The translations under genes were made by a program, and so were the position numbers. Shown one piece after another: positions 1 through 6,611 of a DNA stretch of 15,811 bases. This DNA is from DATAOG01 sp046727895 (GTDB lineage: Bacteria; Pseudomonadota; Alphaproteobacteria; Geminicoccales; Geminicoccaceae). Position 1 is the stretch's first letter, and the number at the start of each line of letters is the position of its first letter. The stretch is taken from positions 1-15,811 of the forward strand of contig JBKPDM010000425.1 in NCBI GenBank assembly GCA_046727895.1, in the 5' to 3' direction. A model generated the notes under the pieces. That model saw nothing but the letters and a program-made list of their open reading frames with translations. It was not told the origin of the DNA and did not search any database.

Positions 1-1074
1 CTGAAGACCGCGCTGGTTGGCCGCTCGCACCGATCGAGCGCCGGCAAGGCGCGCCTGCAGGAGGTGCTCGAGCGTTCGCGGGCTCTCTTGGATCTGCCCG
101 AGGACTATAGGATCGGCATCGTGCCGGCCTCGGACACCGGCGCTTTCGAGATGGCCATGTGGAGTCTCCTCGGGGCGCGGGGCGTCGACGTCCTCGCCTG
201 GGAGAGCTTCGGCTACGGCTGGGCAGCCGATGCCGAGAAGGAGCTGCGGCTCGAAGATCTGCGGATCCTTCGTGCCGACTACGGTCTGCTGCCCGACCTC
301 GCCGCGGTCGAGCCCGCACGCGACCTCGTGTTCACCTGGAACGGCACGACCTCGGGCGTGCGCGTGCCGGACGCCGCCTGGATTGCCGAGCAGCGTGGAG
401 GTCTGACGCTCTGCGATGCTACTTCCGCCGTCTTCGCCACGACGCTGCCCTGGCCCAGGCTCGACGTCGTCACCTACTCCTGGCAGAAGGTGCTCGGCGG
501 CGAGGCGCAGCACGGCGTCCTGATCCTTAGCCCGCGCGCCGTCGAGCGGCTCGAGAGCTGGCGTCCGCCGCGACCGCTGCCCAAGATCTTCCGCCTGACC
601 AAGGCCGCCCGGTTGATTGAAGGGATCTTTCGTGCCGAGACCATCAACACCCCATCGATGCTCGCGGTCGAGGACGCGTTGGACAGCCTGCGCTGGGCCG
701 AGCGGATCGGCGGTCTCGACGCGCTGATCGCGCGCAGCGAGGCTAATCTCGCGCTGGTCGCCGCCTGGGTTGAGCGCACAGCTTGGATCGACTTCCTTGC
801 TGAACGCCCCGAGACCCGCTCCAGCACCTCGATCTGCCTGAAGCTGGCCGAGCCCGCGGTCGCGGCCATGCCGACCGAGCGGCAGATGGCGCTGGTCAAG
901 GCGATGGTCGGACGCCTCGCCGACGAGGGCGTCGCCTACGACATCGCGAGCTACCGCGACGCCCCGCCGGGGCTTCGCCTCTGGGGCGGGGCAACGGTCG
1001 AGGCGGGCGACCTCGCCGCGTTGCTCCCCTGGCTTGACTGGGCATACCGTGCGACGCGGCCCGAGTTTCTTTAG
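1..1074 (+). CDS. serC: Phosphoserine aminotransferase, 5'-truncated by window edge
   Basis: PLP-dependent enzyme that converts 3-phosphohydroxypyruvate and glutamate to O-phosphoserine, the second step of serine synthesis; it also serves pyridoxal phosphate synthesis in many proteobacteria. The frame is open from base 1, so the start lies outside the window. The 357 visible residues fit the roughly 385-390 residue alphaproteobacterial/archaeal-type SerC, leaving about 30 N-terminal residues missing. The PLP lysine is in SWQKVLGGEAQHG, codon 163 of the fragment. Other family-like stretches are PASDTGAFEMAMWSLLG near the N-terminus and the late segment around codons 315-330 with YDIASYRDAPPGLRLWGG. 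serA follows 55 nt downstream on the same strand and encodes the preceding enzyme of the pathway, which supports the call. An ATG at 61-63 does not exist in frame; the GTG at 64 is internal, not the true start. Confidence 0.93.
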   Translation: MKTALVGRSHRSSAGKARLQEVLERSRALLDLPEDYRIGIVPASDTGAFEMAMWSLLGARGVDVLAWESFGYGWAADAEKELRLEDLRILRADYGLLPDLAAVEPARDLVFTWNGTTSGVRVPDAAWIAEQRGGLTLCDATSAVFATTLPWPRLDVVTYSWQKVLGGEAQHGVLILSPRAVERLESWRPPRPLPKIFRLTKAARLIEGIFRAETINTPSMLAVEDALDSLRWAERIGGLDALIARSEANLALVAAWVERTAWIDFLAERPETRSSTSICLKLAEPAVAAMPTERQMALVKAMVGRLADEGVAYDIASYRDAPPGLRLWGGATVEAGDLAALLPWLDWAYRATRPEFL

Positions 1075-1110
1075 GTTGTACTTCACCTTTGCACGATAAC
1101 CTGTTGGCAG

Positions 1111-1126
1111 ATCCTAGGGTTAGGAT
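1111..1126 (+). promoter_or_regulatory. Short hairpin covering the serA ribosome-binding site
   Basis: ATCCTA (1111-1116) and TAGGAT (1121-1126) form a perfect 6-bp inverted repeat with a GGGT loop. The right arm contains the only Shine-Dalgarno-like AGGA before the serA ATG at 1130. In RNA the stem could hide the ribosome-binding site; in DNA it could be a small operator. Its function is inference. Confidence 0.35.
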
Positions 1127-1129
1127 GAC

Positions 1130-2707
1130 ATGGTCAAAGTCCTGATCGCCGACGAACTGAGCCCGGCTGCGGTCACAGCCTTCGAGGAGCGGGGCGTCAG
1201 CGCCGACACCCGGACCGGTCTTTCGGCGGCCGAGCTGCGCGAAATCATCGGCGACTACGACGGCCTTGCGGTGCGCTCGGCGACCAAGGTCACGGCCGAT
1301 CTGCTGGCCGCGGCGAGCCGCCTCAAGGTGGTCGGTCGGGCCGGCATCGGGGTCGACAACATCGACCTCGCCGCCGCCACCCAGCGAGGCGTGGTGGTCA
1401 TGAACACGCCGTTCGGCAACTCGGTCACGACCGCCGAGCACACCATCGCCATGATCCTGGCGCTGGCTCGTCAGCTGCCCGCCGCCGACCGCTCGACCCG
1501 CGCGGGCAAATGGGAGAAATCCCGCTTCATGGGGGTGGAGCTCGCCGGCAAGACGCTCGGCCTGATCGGCTGCGGCAACATCGGCTCGATCGTCGCCGAG
1601 CGCGCCCACGGCCTGAAAATGCGGGTCATCGCCTACGATCCCTATCTGGCACCGGAGCGGGCGCAGGACATGGCCGTCGAGAAGGTCGAGATCGATGCGC
1701 TGCTCGCCCGCGCCGACGTGATCACCCTTCATACGCCTCTCAACGAGAGCACCCGCAACCTCCTCGACGGCGCCGCCTTGGCCGAGACCAAGCGCGGCGT
1801 GCGGATCGTCAACTGTGCCCGCGGCGGGCTGGTCGACGAGAAAGCGCTCTACGATGCGATCCGCGCCGGGCACGTCGCTGGCGCCGCGCTCGACGTGTTC
1901 GCCGAGGAGCCGGCCCGCGCCTCGCCTCTGTTCGAGCTCGACGAGGTCGTGGTGACCCCGCATCTCGGCGCCGCGACCGCCGAGGCGCAGGAGAAGGTGG
2001 CGATTCAGATCGCCGAGCAGATGGCCGACTATCTGACCACGGGCGCAGTCATCAACGCGCTCAACATCGCGCCCGTGAGCGCGGAGGAGGCGCCGCACCT
2101 CCGGCCCTACATGGAACTCGCGGAGCAGCTCGGCGGCTTCGCCGGCCAGCTGACCGAGACCGGGCTGCGCGGCGCCATCATCACCTACGCCGGTCAGGTG
2201 GCAAAGCTCAACACCCGCCCGATCACTGCGGCCCTCCTGCGCGGCCTGCTGGCCCCACTCCTCGACAGCGTCAACATGGTCAACGCGCCGCTGGTCGCAC
2301 GCGAGCGCGATATCGCGGTGACCACGGTCCATCAGGACCAGACCGACGGCTACCAGACGTTGATCCGGCTCGCGGTCGAGACCGAGCGCGGCGAGCGCAG
2401 CGTCGCCGGCACCCTGTTCCATGAGCGCCGGCCGCGCCTCGTCGAGATCCGCGGCATCGAGATCGAGGCCCAGCTCGGCCCGCACATGCTCTATGTGCGC
2501 AACATCGACCGGCCGGGATTGATCGGGGCACTCGGCAAGACGCTTGGCGATGCCGGCGTCAACATCGCGACCTTCCACCTCGGCCGCGAGCGGGCGGGGG
2601 GCGATGCGATCGCCCTGATCGAGGTCGACCAGCCGGTGCCCGAGCCGGTCCTGGACGCGATCTGCGCGCTCCCGCACGTCATCCAGTGCAAGCCGCTCCG
2701 CTTCTGA
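1130..2707 (+). CDS. serA: D-3-phosphoglycerate dehydrogenase
   Basis: Cytosolic NAD-dependent enzyme that oxidises 3-phosphoglycerate to 3-phosphohydroxypyruvate, the first committed step of serine synthesis. The 525 residues match the long type I SerA. In order: substrate-binding domain at both ends of the first ~315 residues, with an embedded Rossmann domain carrying GLIGCGNIGS (GxGxxG at 147-152); then an intervening ASB-like domain (about 320-450); then a C-terminal ACT domain (about 452-525, starting near HMLYVRNIDRPGLIGALG), which in this family binds serine for feedback inhibition. Likely catalytic residues are R231 in NCARGG, E260 in FAEEPA and H278 in TPHLG. The ATG start gives the usual MVKVLIADELSP N-terminus, with a weak AGGA site inside a small hairpin. 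It follows serC closely and is probably co-transcribed with it. Many alphaproteobacteria have purA next; here a salvage cassette follows instead. Confidence 0.97.
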   Translation: MVKVLIADELSPAAVTAFEERGVSADTRTGLSAAELREIIGDYDGLAVRSATKVTADLLAAASRLKVVGRAGIGVDNIDLAAATQRGVVVMNTPFGNSVTTAEHTIAMILALARQLPAADRSTRAGKWEKSRFMGVELAGKTLGLIGCGNIGSIVAERAHGLKMRVIAYDPYLAPERAQDMAVEKVEIDALLARADVITLHTPLNESTRNLLDGAALAETKRGVRIVNCARGGLVDEKALYDAIRAGHVAGAALDVFAEEPARASPLFELDEVVVTPHLGAATAEAQEKVAIQIAEQMADYLTTGAVINALNIAPVSAEEAPHLRPYMELAEQLGGFAGQLTETGLRGAIITYAGQVAKLNTRPITAALLRGLLAPLLDSVNMVNAPLVARERDIAVTTVHQDQTDGYQTLIRLAVETERGERSVAGTLFHERRPRLVEIRGIEIEAQLGPHMLYVRNIDRPGLIGALGKTLGDAGVNIATFHLGRERAGGDAIALIEVDQPVPEPVLDAICALPHVIQCKPLRF

Positions 2708-2775
2708 GCGGCAACCCCCCATACGCGGGTGATCTGCCCTGCCCGTCCCGTCCCTCGATTCGGCAACGCCGGCAA

Positions 2776-2803
2776 TTGCCTCGCCCGGGAAGGCTGTTAC
2801 AGT
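2776..2803 (+). promoter_or_regulatory. Possible sigma70-type promoter for the deaminase/transporter cassette
   Basis: TTGCCT (2776-2781) and TACAGT (2798-2803) are separated by 16 nt; each matches four of six consensus bases. It lies in the 137-nt gap after serA, about 40 nt upstream of the deaminase ATG. No terminator is visible after serA, so read-through is also possible. The call rests on motif match and position only. Confidence 0.3.
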
Positions 2804-2844
2804 CGCCGACATGCGGAAACTCATGCGCAGGAGCGGAGGCTCCG

Positions 2845-3306
2845 ATGCCCTTCGTCGAGCCCACCGAGGACGACCGGCGCTTCATGCGCCTTGCGCTCGA
2901 GGAGGCAGAGCGCGGCTTCGAGGAAGGCGGCGTGCCGGTCGGCTCGGTCCTCGTCGAGAACGGTCGCCTGGTGGCGCGAGGGCACAATCGGCGGGTCCAG
3001 GAGGGCGATCCGATCGCCCACGGTGAGATGGACTGCCTGCGCCGCGCCGGCCGCCGGCCGCACTATCGGGGCACCGTGCTGTACACCACGCTCAGCCCCT
3101 GCATGATGTGCACCGGCACCATTCTGCAGTTCGACATTCCGCGAGTCGTGGTCGGCGAACGGTCGAACTTCGAGGGCAATTGCGACTTTCTCGCCGAGCG
3201 TGGGGTCGAGGTCGTGCTGCTCGACGATCCCGGCTGCATCGAGCTCATGGCCCGCTTCATCCGCGAGCGGCCGGAGCTCTGGAACGAAGACATCGCCGAG
3301 GAGTGA
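2845..3306 (+). CDS. Zinc-dependent cytosine deaminase, yeast Fcy1-like
   Basis: Likely hydrolyses cytosine to uracil and ammonia (possibly other nucleobases) in the cytoplasm, for pyrimidine salvage. The 153 residues form a single cytidine/deoxycytidylate-deaminase fold. The zinc ligands and proton shuttle are H59 and E61 (AHGEMDCL) and C86/C89 (SPCMMC). As remembered, resemblance to Saccharomyces Fcy1 runs along the whole length: GGVPVG, TTLSPCMMCTG, VVVGERSNF and the C-terminal ERPELWNEDI, whose D149 corresponds to the substrate-contacting Asp near the Fcy1 C-terminus. This separates it from the unrelated amidohydrolase CodA of E. coli. I chose the ATG at 2845 because GGAGG (2835-2839) sits 5 nt upstream and the family begins here; longer in-frame extensions have no homology. 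The transporter genes downstream support a salvage role. Guanine deaminase or another nucleobase deaminase activity is the main alternative. Confidence 0.88.
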   Translation: MPFVEPTEDDRRFMRLALEEAERGFEEGGVPVGSVLVENGRLVARGHNRRVQEGDPIAHGEMDCLRRAGRRPHYRGTVLYTTLSPCMMCTGTILQFDIPRVVVGERSNFEGNCDFLAERGVEVVLLDDPGCIELMARFIRERPELWNEDIAEE

Positions 3307-3325
3307 GCCGAAAAAAGGCTGACTC
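3301..3325 (+). other. Hairpin spanning the deaminase stop codon
   Basis: GAGTGAGCC (3301-3309) and GGCTGACTC (3317-3325) pair over nine positions with one central G-G mismatch, around a GAAAAAA loop. The TGA stop lies inside the left arm. No T-run follows, so it is not an ordinary intrinsic terminator. It could stabilise an mRNA end or tune expression of the downstream binding-protein gene; this is inference. Confidence 0.35.
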
Positions 3326-3405
3326 CAGGAAACGGTTCGACGTTCGCGCGGCGTGTAGCGGGACCAGGTTTCGATCATCAACATCCAAGGGGGGAGGACA
3401 AAGGA

Positions 3406-4412
3406 ATGACGATCGGCAGCGGCAGGACATGGCAAGCACTCGCTTGGGGCGCGGCGCTCACGGTCGGCGCCGGCGCGCTCGGCAGCGGCAAGGCGGCGGC
3501 CGCGGAGACGCTCAAGGTGGCGGCGGTCTTCGAGACGCCGATCGAGGAGCCCTGGGTCAATCAGATCCCGTAGCAATACTTAAGGCCAAGAAGGAGCTCG
3601 GCATCGAGTACACCTGGTCCGAGAGCGTCTCGGCGAGCGACTTCGCCCGGGTGCTGCGCGAATACGCCGAGCAGGGCAACGGCCTGATCATGGGCGATGC
3701 GTTCGGTACCGAGCGCATCACCCGCAACGTCGCGCGCGACTACCCCAAAGTGGCCTTCGCCTTCGGCTCGGGCATCGGACCCGCGGAACCCAACTTCGCG
3801 GTGTTCGACAACTGGATCCACGAGCCCGCCTATCTCGCCGGCATGATCGCCGGCAAGCTCAGCCGCTCGAACGTCGTCGGCGTGGTCGCCGCGATGCCGA
3901 TCCCCGAGGTCAATCGTTTGGCCAATGCCTTTTGCGCCGGCGCCAAGGAGGCCAACGAGGCGACCAAATGCAAATTCTCGTTCATCGGCTCCTTTTTCGA
4001 TCCGCCCAAGGCGAAAGAGGCCGCGATCGCTCAGATCGAGGGTGGCGTCGACGTGATCTACGCCGAGCGCTTCGGCGTGATCGAGGCGGCGGCCGAGCGC
4101 GGCATCCCGGCCATCGGCAACATGTCCGATCAGTCCGAGCTGGCGCCGGGCAGCGTGGTCACGAGCGTCGTCTGGGACATGTGGCCGACGGTCAAGCAGG
4201 TGATCAGCCAGGTCCAGGCGGGCGTGTTCACCTCGCAGGACTTCGGCCAGTTTTCTTACATGGGCAAGGGCGGCTCCTACCTGGCGCCCTACCACGCCTG
4301 GGAGGACAAGCTGCCGAAGGACGTCAAGGACATGGTCGCCGAGCGCACGCAGGCGATCCTGGAGGGGACCTTCCGGGTGCCGATCGACGAGGCCACGCCG
4401 CAATCGGAATAA
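3406..4412 (+). pseudogene. BMP-family ABC transporter substrate-binding protein, frameshifted
   Basis: Periplasmic binding protein of the BMP/PnrA/Med family, which delivers nucleosides to a BmpDEFG/YufNOPQ-type ABC importer. The ATG at 3406 has a strong GGGAGG (3392-3397) 8 nt upstream. The first 55 codons give a signal peptide (RTWQ..., hydrophobic core about 10-27, cleavage likely after A33) and the mature start TLKVAAVFETPIEEPWVNQI, then TAG at 3571. The rest continues in the frame one base earlier from 3570 to TAA at 4412, with IEYTWSESV, GDAFGTERI, NWIHEPAYLAGMIAGKL, PIPEVNRLANAF and YAERFGVIEAA, all typical of the family. Homologues read NQIH-x-A-x-L-K-A-K here, so loss of one base of a His codon at 3568-3569 (CAC to CC) explains everything. 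Restored length would be 335 residues, normal for the family. A sequencing or assembly error is as likely as a true null mutation. Flanking deaminase, ATPase and permeases belong to the same cassette. Confidence 0.9.
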
Positions 4413-4466
4413 GCTCGCTCCGCCCTCATTTGCGATCGACGCCGACGGCCGGGCGAGGAGGCGACC

Positions 4467-4556
4467 GTGTCAGGGCGTGTTCTCATCGTCCGCTCGAGCG
4501 TCCCGGCCCAATCCCGCCCGGCTGCGCCCGATGCTGTCGTTTGCGCGTGGTCATGA
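4467..4556 (+). CDS. Possible 29-residue small ORF
   Basis: A GTG at 4467 is preceded by GAGGAGG (4455-4461) with 5 nt spacing, a better site than those of several certain genes nearby. It encodes MSGRVLIVRSSVPAQ followed by a short Pro/Ala-rich tail and TGA at 4554-4556. I recognise no family. It could be a leader peptide, the remnant of a decayed gene or chance. It lies 54 nt after the binding-protein stop. Confidence 0.2.
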   Translation: MSGRVLIVRSSVPAQSRPAAPDAVVCAWS

Positions 4557-4596
4557 CCGGGCTACGCGCCAGCGGTGCCGGGTTGCGCGCCAGCGG
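4557..4596 (+). repeat. 21-bp direct tandem repeat, two copies
   Basis: CCGGGCTACGCGCCAGCGG (4557-4575) and CCGGGTTGCGCGCCAGCGG (4578-4596) match at 17 of 19 positions with period 21. It lies in the noncoding gap of the transporter cassette. Function unknown; replication slippage is the simplest origin. Confidence 0.6.
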
Positions 4597-4855
4597 GAGG
4601 ATGGCGTTCTACGAGTGGCCGCGGGTTGTCCATCAGCGGCGAGATGGCATTCCGCGGGTGTGAGCAAGGGTGTGCGTATAGATGTATGTGGCCCTGACCG
4701 GGTTGGACCCCGGCTTCGGGTGGTTGCGCAACGATGCAATGATGGCGCTCGCTTCTTTGCCCGTCGGGACGCCGCGTTTAGCCGTTATTTGTGGGCAGAT
4801 GCGACCCATCGCGCCGCTAACCGAAAGTTAACCTTTGGCGGTCAACTCTTTGTTC

Positions 4856-4935
4856 GGGTGGTCCATGCGACCGTGGGAATCCGCGTCCGAGGCTTGTCGG
4901 TGGCGCACGAACTCCCAGGATCGCATGGACCATCC
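4856..4935. repeat. 15-bp inverted repeat around a 50-nt spacer
   Basis: TGGTCCATGCGA (4859-4870) is the exact reverse complement of TCGCATGGACCA (4921-4932). Two further GC pairs beyond one G-T position extend the arms to 4856-4870 and 4921-4935. It sits about 155 nt before the ATPase ATG. It could be a paired operator, an RNA stem-loop or the ends of a small decayed element. No T-run follows, so it is not an intrinsic terminator. Confidence 0.6.
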
Positions 4936-4996
4936 AGCAGGCGATGCTAGGGTCCAATGGTTAGCGAGAAGTTAACCGGCCCGCATTGCGGCGCGA

Positions 4997-5108
4997 CCGG
5001 GTCGTCGCCAGAGCCCGCTTCGATGTCGGTGACGAACCCGCGCCGCTGTTTGAGCCCGGGCCGAGGCCAGAGCCCGCTTCGACGTCGGTAATGGAACCCG
5101 CGCCGCTC
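4997..5108 (+). repeat. Imperfect ~59-bp tandem duplication over the ATPase gene start
   Basis: Bases 4997-5047 recur at 5056-5107. The core GCCAGAGCCCGCTTCGAyGTCGGT is at 5007-5030 and 5066-5089 with a single T/C difference. It is followed by GACGAACCCGCGCCGCT in copy 1 and AATGGAACCCGCGCCGCT in copy 2. A one-base indel makes the total shift 60, so both copies read in one frame (DEPAPLFE and MEPAPLLE). Only copy 2 has the ATG. Confidence 0.75.
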
Positions 5109-6611
5109 CTGGAATTGCGGGGCATCGACAAGCGCTTCGGCCCGGTGCACGCCAACCGCGCGGTCGACCTCAAGCTCCATCACCGCGAGGTCCTGGGCCT
5201 GCTCGGCGAGAACGGCGCCGGCAAGACCACGCTGATGAACATCCTGTTCGGCATGTACCAGGCGGACGCCGGCGAGGTCCGCATCGAGGGGCGTCCATTG
5301 ACGATCCGCGGCCCGGCCGATGCGCTCGCCGCCGGCATCGGCATGGTGCACCAGCATTTTCATCTGGTCGATCGGCACAGCGTGCTCGAGAACCTGATGG
5401 TCGGCGAGCCGGGCCGCCGCGGCCGGATCGATCGGGCCTGGGCGCGCGCGCGGCTGGCCGGTATCGGCCAGCGCTATGGCCTGCGGCTCGAGCCCGATCG
5501 CCTGGTTGCGACGCTCAGCGTCGGCGAGCGGCAGCGCCTCGAGATCGTCAAGGCGCTCTACCGCGGCGCCCGCATCCTCATCCTGGACGAGCCGACCTCG
5601 GTGCTGACGCCGCAGGAGACCGAGGGGCTGTTTGCGGCGATCCGAGCCATGGCAGCCGAGGGGGTGGGCATAGTCTTCATCAGCCACAAGCTGAACGAGG
5701 TGCGCGCCATCACCGATCGCCTGGTGGTCATGCGCCATGGCGCCGTGGTCGCCGAGCTCACGAGCGGTGACGCCGTCACGGCCCGCCGGCTGGCCGAGCT
5801 GATGTGCGGCCATGAGCTCGCTCCGCCCGCACGCGCTCCGGCCGAGCCGGGCCGCGTCCTGCTTGTCCTGGACGGGGTGAGCACCCGGTCGGGGCCGGAG
5901 CACCCCGTCGCTCTGAGGGAGATTTCGCTGAGCGTGCGCGGGGGCGAGATCCTGGGCGTGGTCGGCGTGTCCGGCAACGGCCAGCGGGAGCTCGCGGAGG
6001 TGGTCGGCGGCACGCTCAGGGCTTCGGGCGGGCGGATCGAGGTGAACGGCCGGACCATCACCCGTGCCGGCGCCCGCGTGATGCGCCGCCTTGGCATCGC
6101 CTATGTGCCTGAGGACCGCCTCGGCCAGGGTCTCCTCAGCACGCTGGCGCTTGCCGACAGCATGATTCTGGCCCGGGTCGGCGAGGCCCCCTTCAGCCGC
6201 TTCGGGGTCCTGAGCCAGGGCGCGGCGCGACGCTTCACGGGCGCGCAGATCGAGAAGTTCGGCATCCGCGCCGCCGGGCCCGAGGCGCGCACCGGCACGC
6301 TTTCGGGGGGCAACCTGCAAAAGGCCCTGCTCGCCCGCGAGCTGGCGTTCGAGCCCCTTGTGCTGGTGGCGGCCCAGCCGACCCGCGGCCTCGACGTCGC
6401 GGCCAAGGAGTTCGTGCACCGCCAGCTGCTGGAGCTCAGGGCGCGTGGCCGGGCCGTCCTGGTGATCAGCGAGGACCTCGAGGAGGTCTTCGAGATCGCG
6501 GATCGGATCGCGGTGATGTTCGAAGGCCGCATTCGGGACGTCGTGGCGGTGGCAGAGGCCGAGGTCGCGCGGATCGGGCTCCTGATGGCGGGCGCCGAGG
6601 GCCGGGCGTGA
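5091..6611 (+). CDS. Nucleoside/base ABC importer, double-domain ATP-binding protein
   Basis: Cytoplasmic ATPase that powers the BMP-linked importer (YufO/BmpE type; related to the sugar ATPases MglA and RbsA). It has 506 residues and two fused nucleotide-binding domains. Domain 1: Walker A GENGAGKTT (39-47), Q-loop region MVHQHFH, signature LSVGERQ (142-148), Walker B ILILDEPTS (D166, E167) and the switch-histidine segment FISHKL. Domain 2: the Walker A region reads GVSGNGQRE (292-300) without lysine, the signature is LSGGNLQK (404-411), and AAQPTRGLD replaces a normal Walker B. As I know the family, this degenerate second site is normal, not damage. An in-frame TTG at 4986 would add 35 residues from the duplicated leader. 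I prefer the ATG at 5091 because homologues start with EPxLELRGIxKRFG, although no good ribosome-binding site precedes either. The stop overlaps the next start (GTGA), indicating translational coupling. Confidence 0.93.
   Translation: MEPAPLLELRGIDKRFGPVHANRAVDLKLHHREVLGLLGENGAGKTTLMNILFGMYQADAGEVRIEGRPLTIRGPADALAAGIGMVHQHFHLVDRHSVLENLMVGEPGRRGRIDRAWARARLAGIGQRYGLRLEPDRLVATLSVGERQRLEIVKALYRGARILILDEPTSVLTPQETEGLFAAIRAMAAEGVGIVFISHKLNEVRAITDRLVVMRHGAVVAELTSGDAVTARRLAELMCGHELAPPARAPAEPGRVLLVLDGVSTRSGPEHPVALREISLSVRGGEILGVVGVSGNGQRELAEVVGGTLRASGGRIEVNGRTITRAGARVMRRLGIAYVPEDRLGQGLLSTLALADSMILARVGEAPFSRFGVLSQGAARRFTGAQIEKFGIRAAGPEARTGTLSGGNLQKALLARELAFEPLVLVAAQPTRGLDVAAKEFVHRQLLELRARGRAVLVISEDLEEVFEIADRIAVMFEGRIRDVVAVAEAEVARIGLLMAGAEGRA

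Larger units (their letters stand above)
4413..5090 (+). other. 678-nt gap between binding protein and ATPase genes, repeat-rich, no convincing gene
   Basis: Such operons usually have short spacing here. This stretch contains a 21-bp tandem duplication (4557-4596), a long inverted repeat (4856-4935), two GTTAACC sites (4827-4833, 4971-4977) and a ~59-bp imperfect tandem duplication reaching into the ATPase start (4997-5108). A long open frame crosses it on the plus strand, but its product is arginine/alanine/serine-rich, resembles no family I know, and looks like a GC-rich accidental frame. A 29-codon reading frame with a good ribosome-binding site begins at 4467. The part around 4780-4870 is less GC-rich than the flanks and may hold the promoter for the ATPase-permease genes, but I see no convincing -35/-10 pair. 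Confidence 0.6.

Noticed and set aside
896..2824. A 642-codon open frame on the minus strand opposite serA
   Set aside because: Its product is an Arg/Asp/Gly/Ala-rich sequence without family features, while serA on the other strand is certain. It is a shadow of GC-rich codon usage.
3565..3575. Programmed ribosomal frameshift in the binding-protein gene
   Set aside because: No slippery heptamer, no internal Shine-Dalgarno-like stimulator and no downstream stem is evident at ATCCCGTAGCA, and I know of no recoding in this family.
4414..4457. CTCGC/GCGAG pair after the binding-protein stop as a terminator
   Set aside because: Five-base arms 34 nt apart with no T-run; expected by chance in sequence this GC-rich.
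4477..4950. A 157-codon plus-strand frame in the transporter gap
   Set aside because: It starts at GTG, has Arg/Ala/Ser-rich composition, crosses both the tandem and the inverted repeat, and matches no family I know.
5950..6390. Degenerate Walker motifs in the second half of the ATPase suggesting a damaged gene
   Set aside because: Loss of the lysine and the AAQPTRGLD sequence are the normal state of the second domain in this ATPase family.
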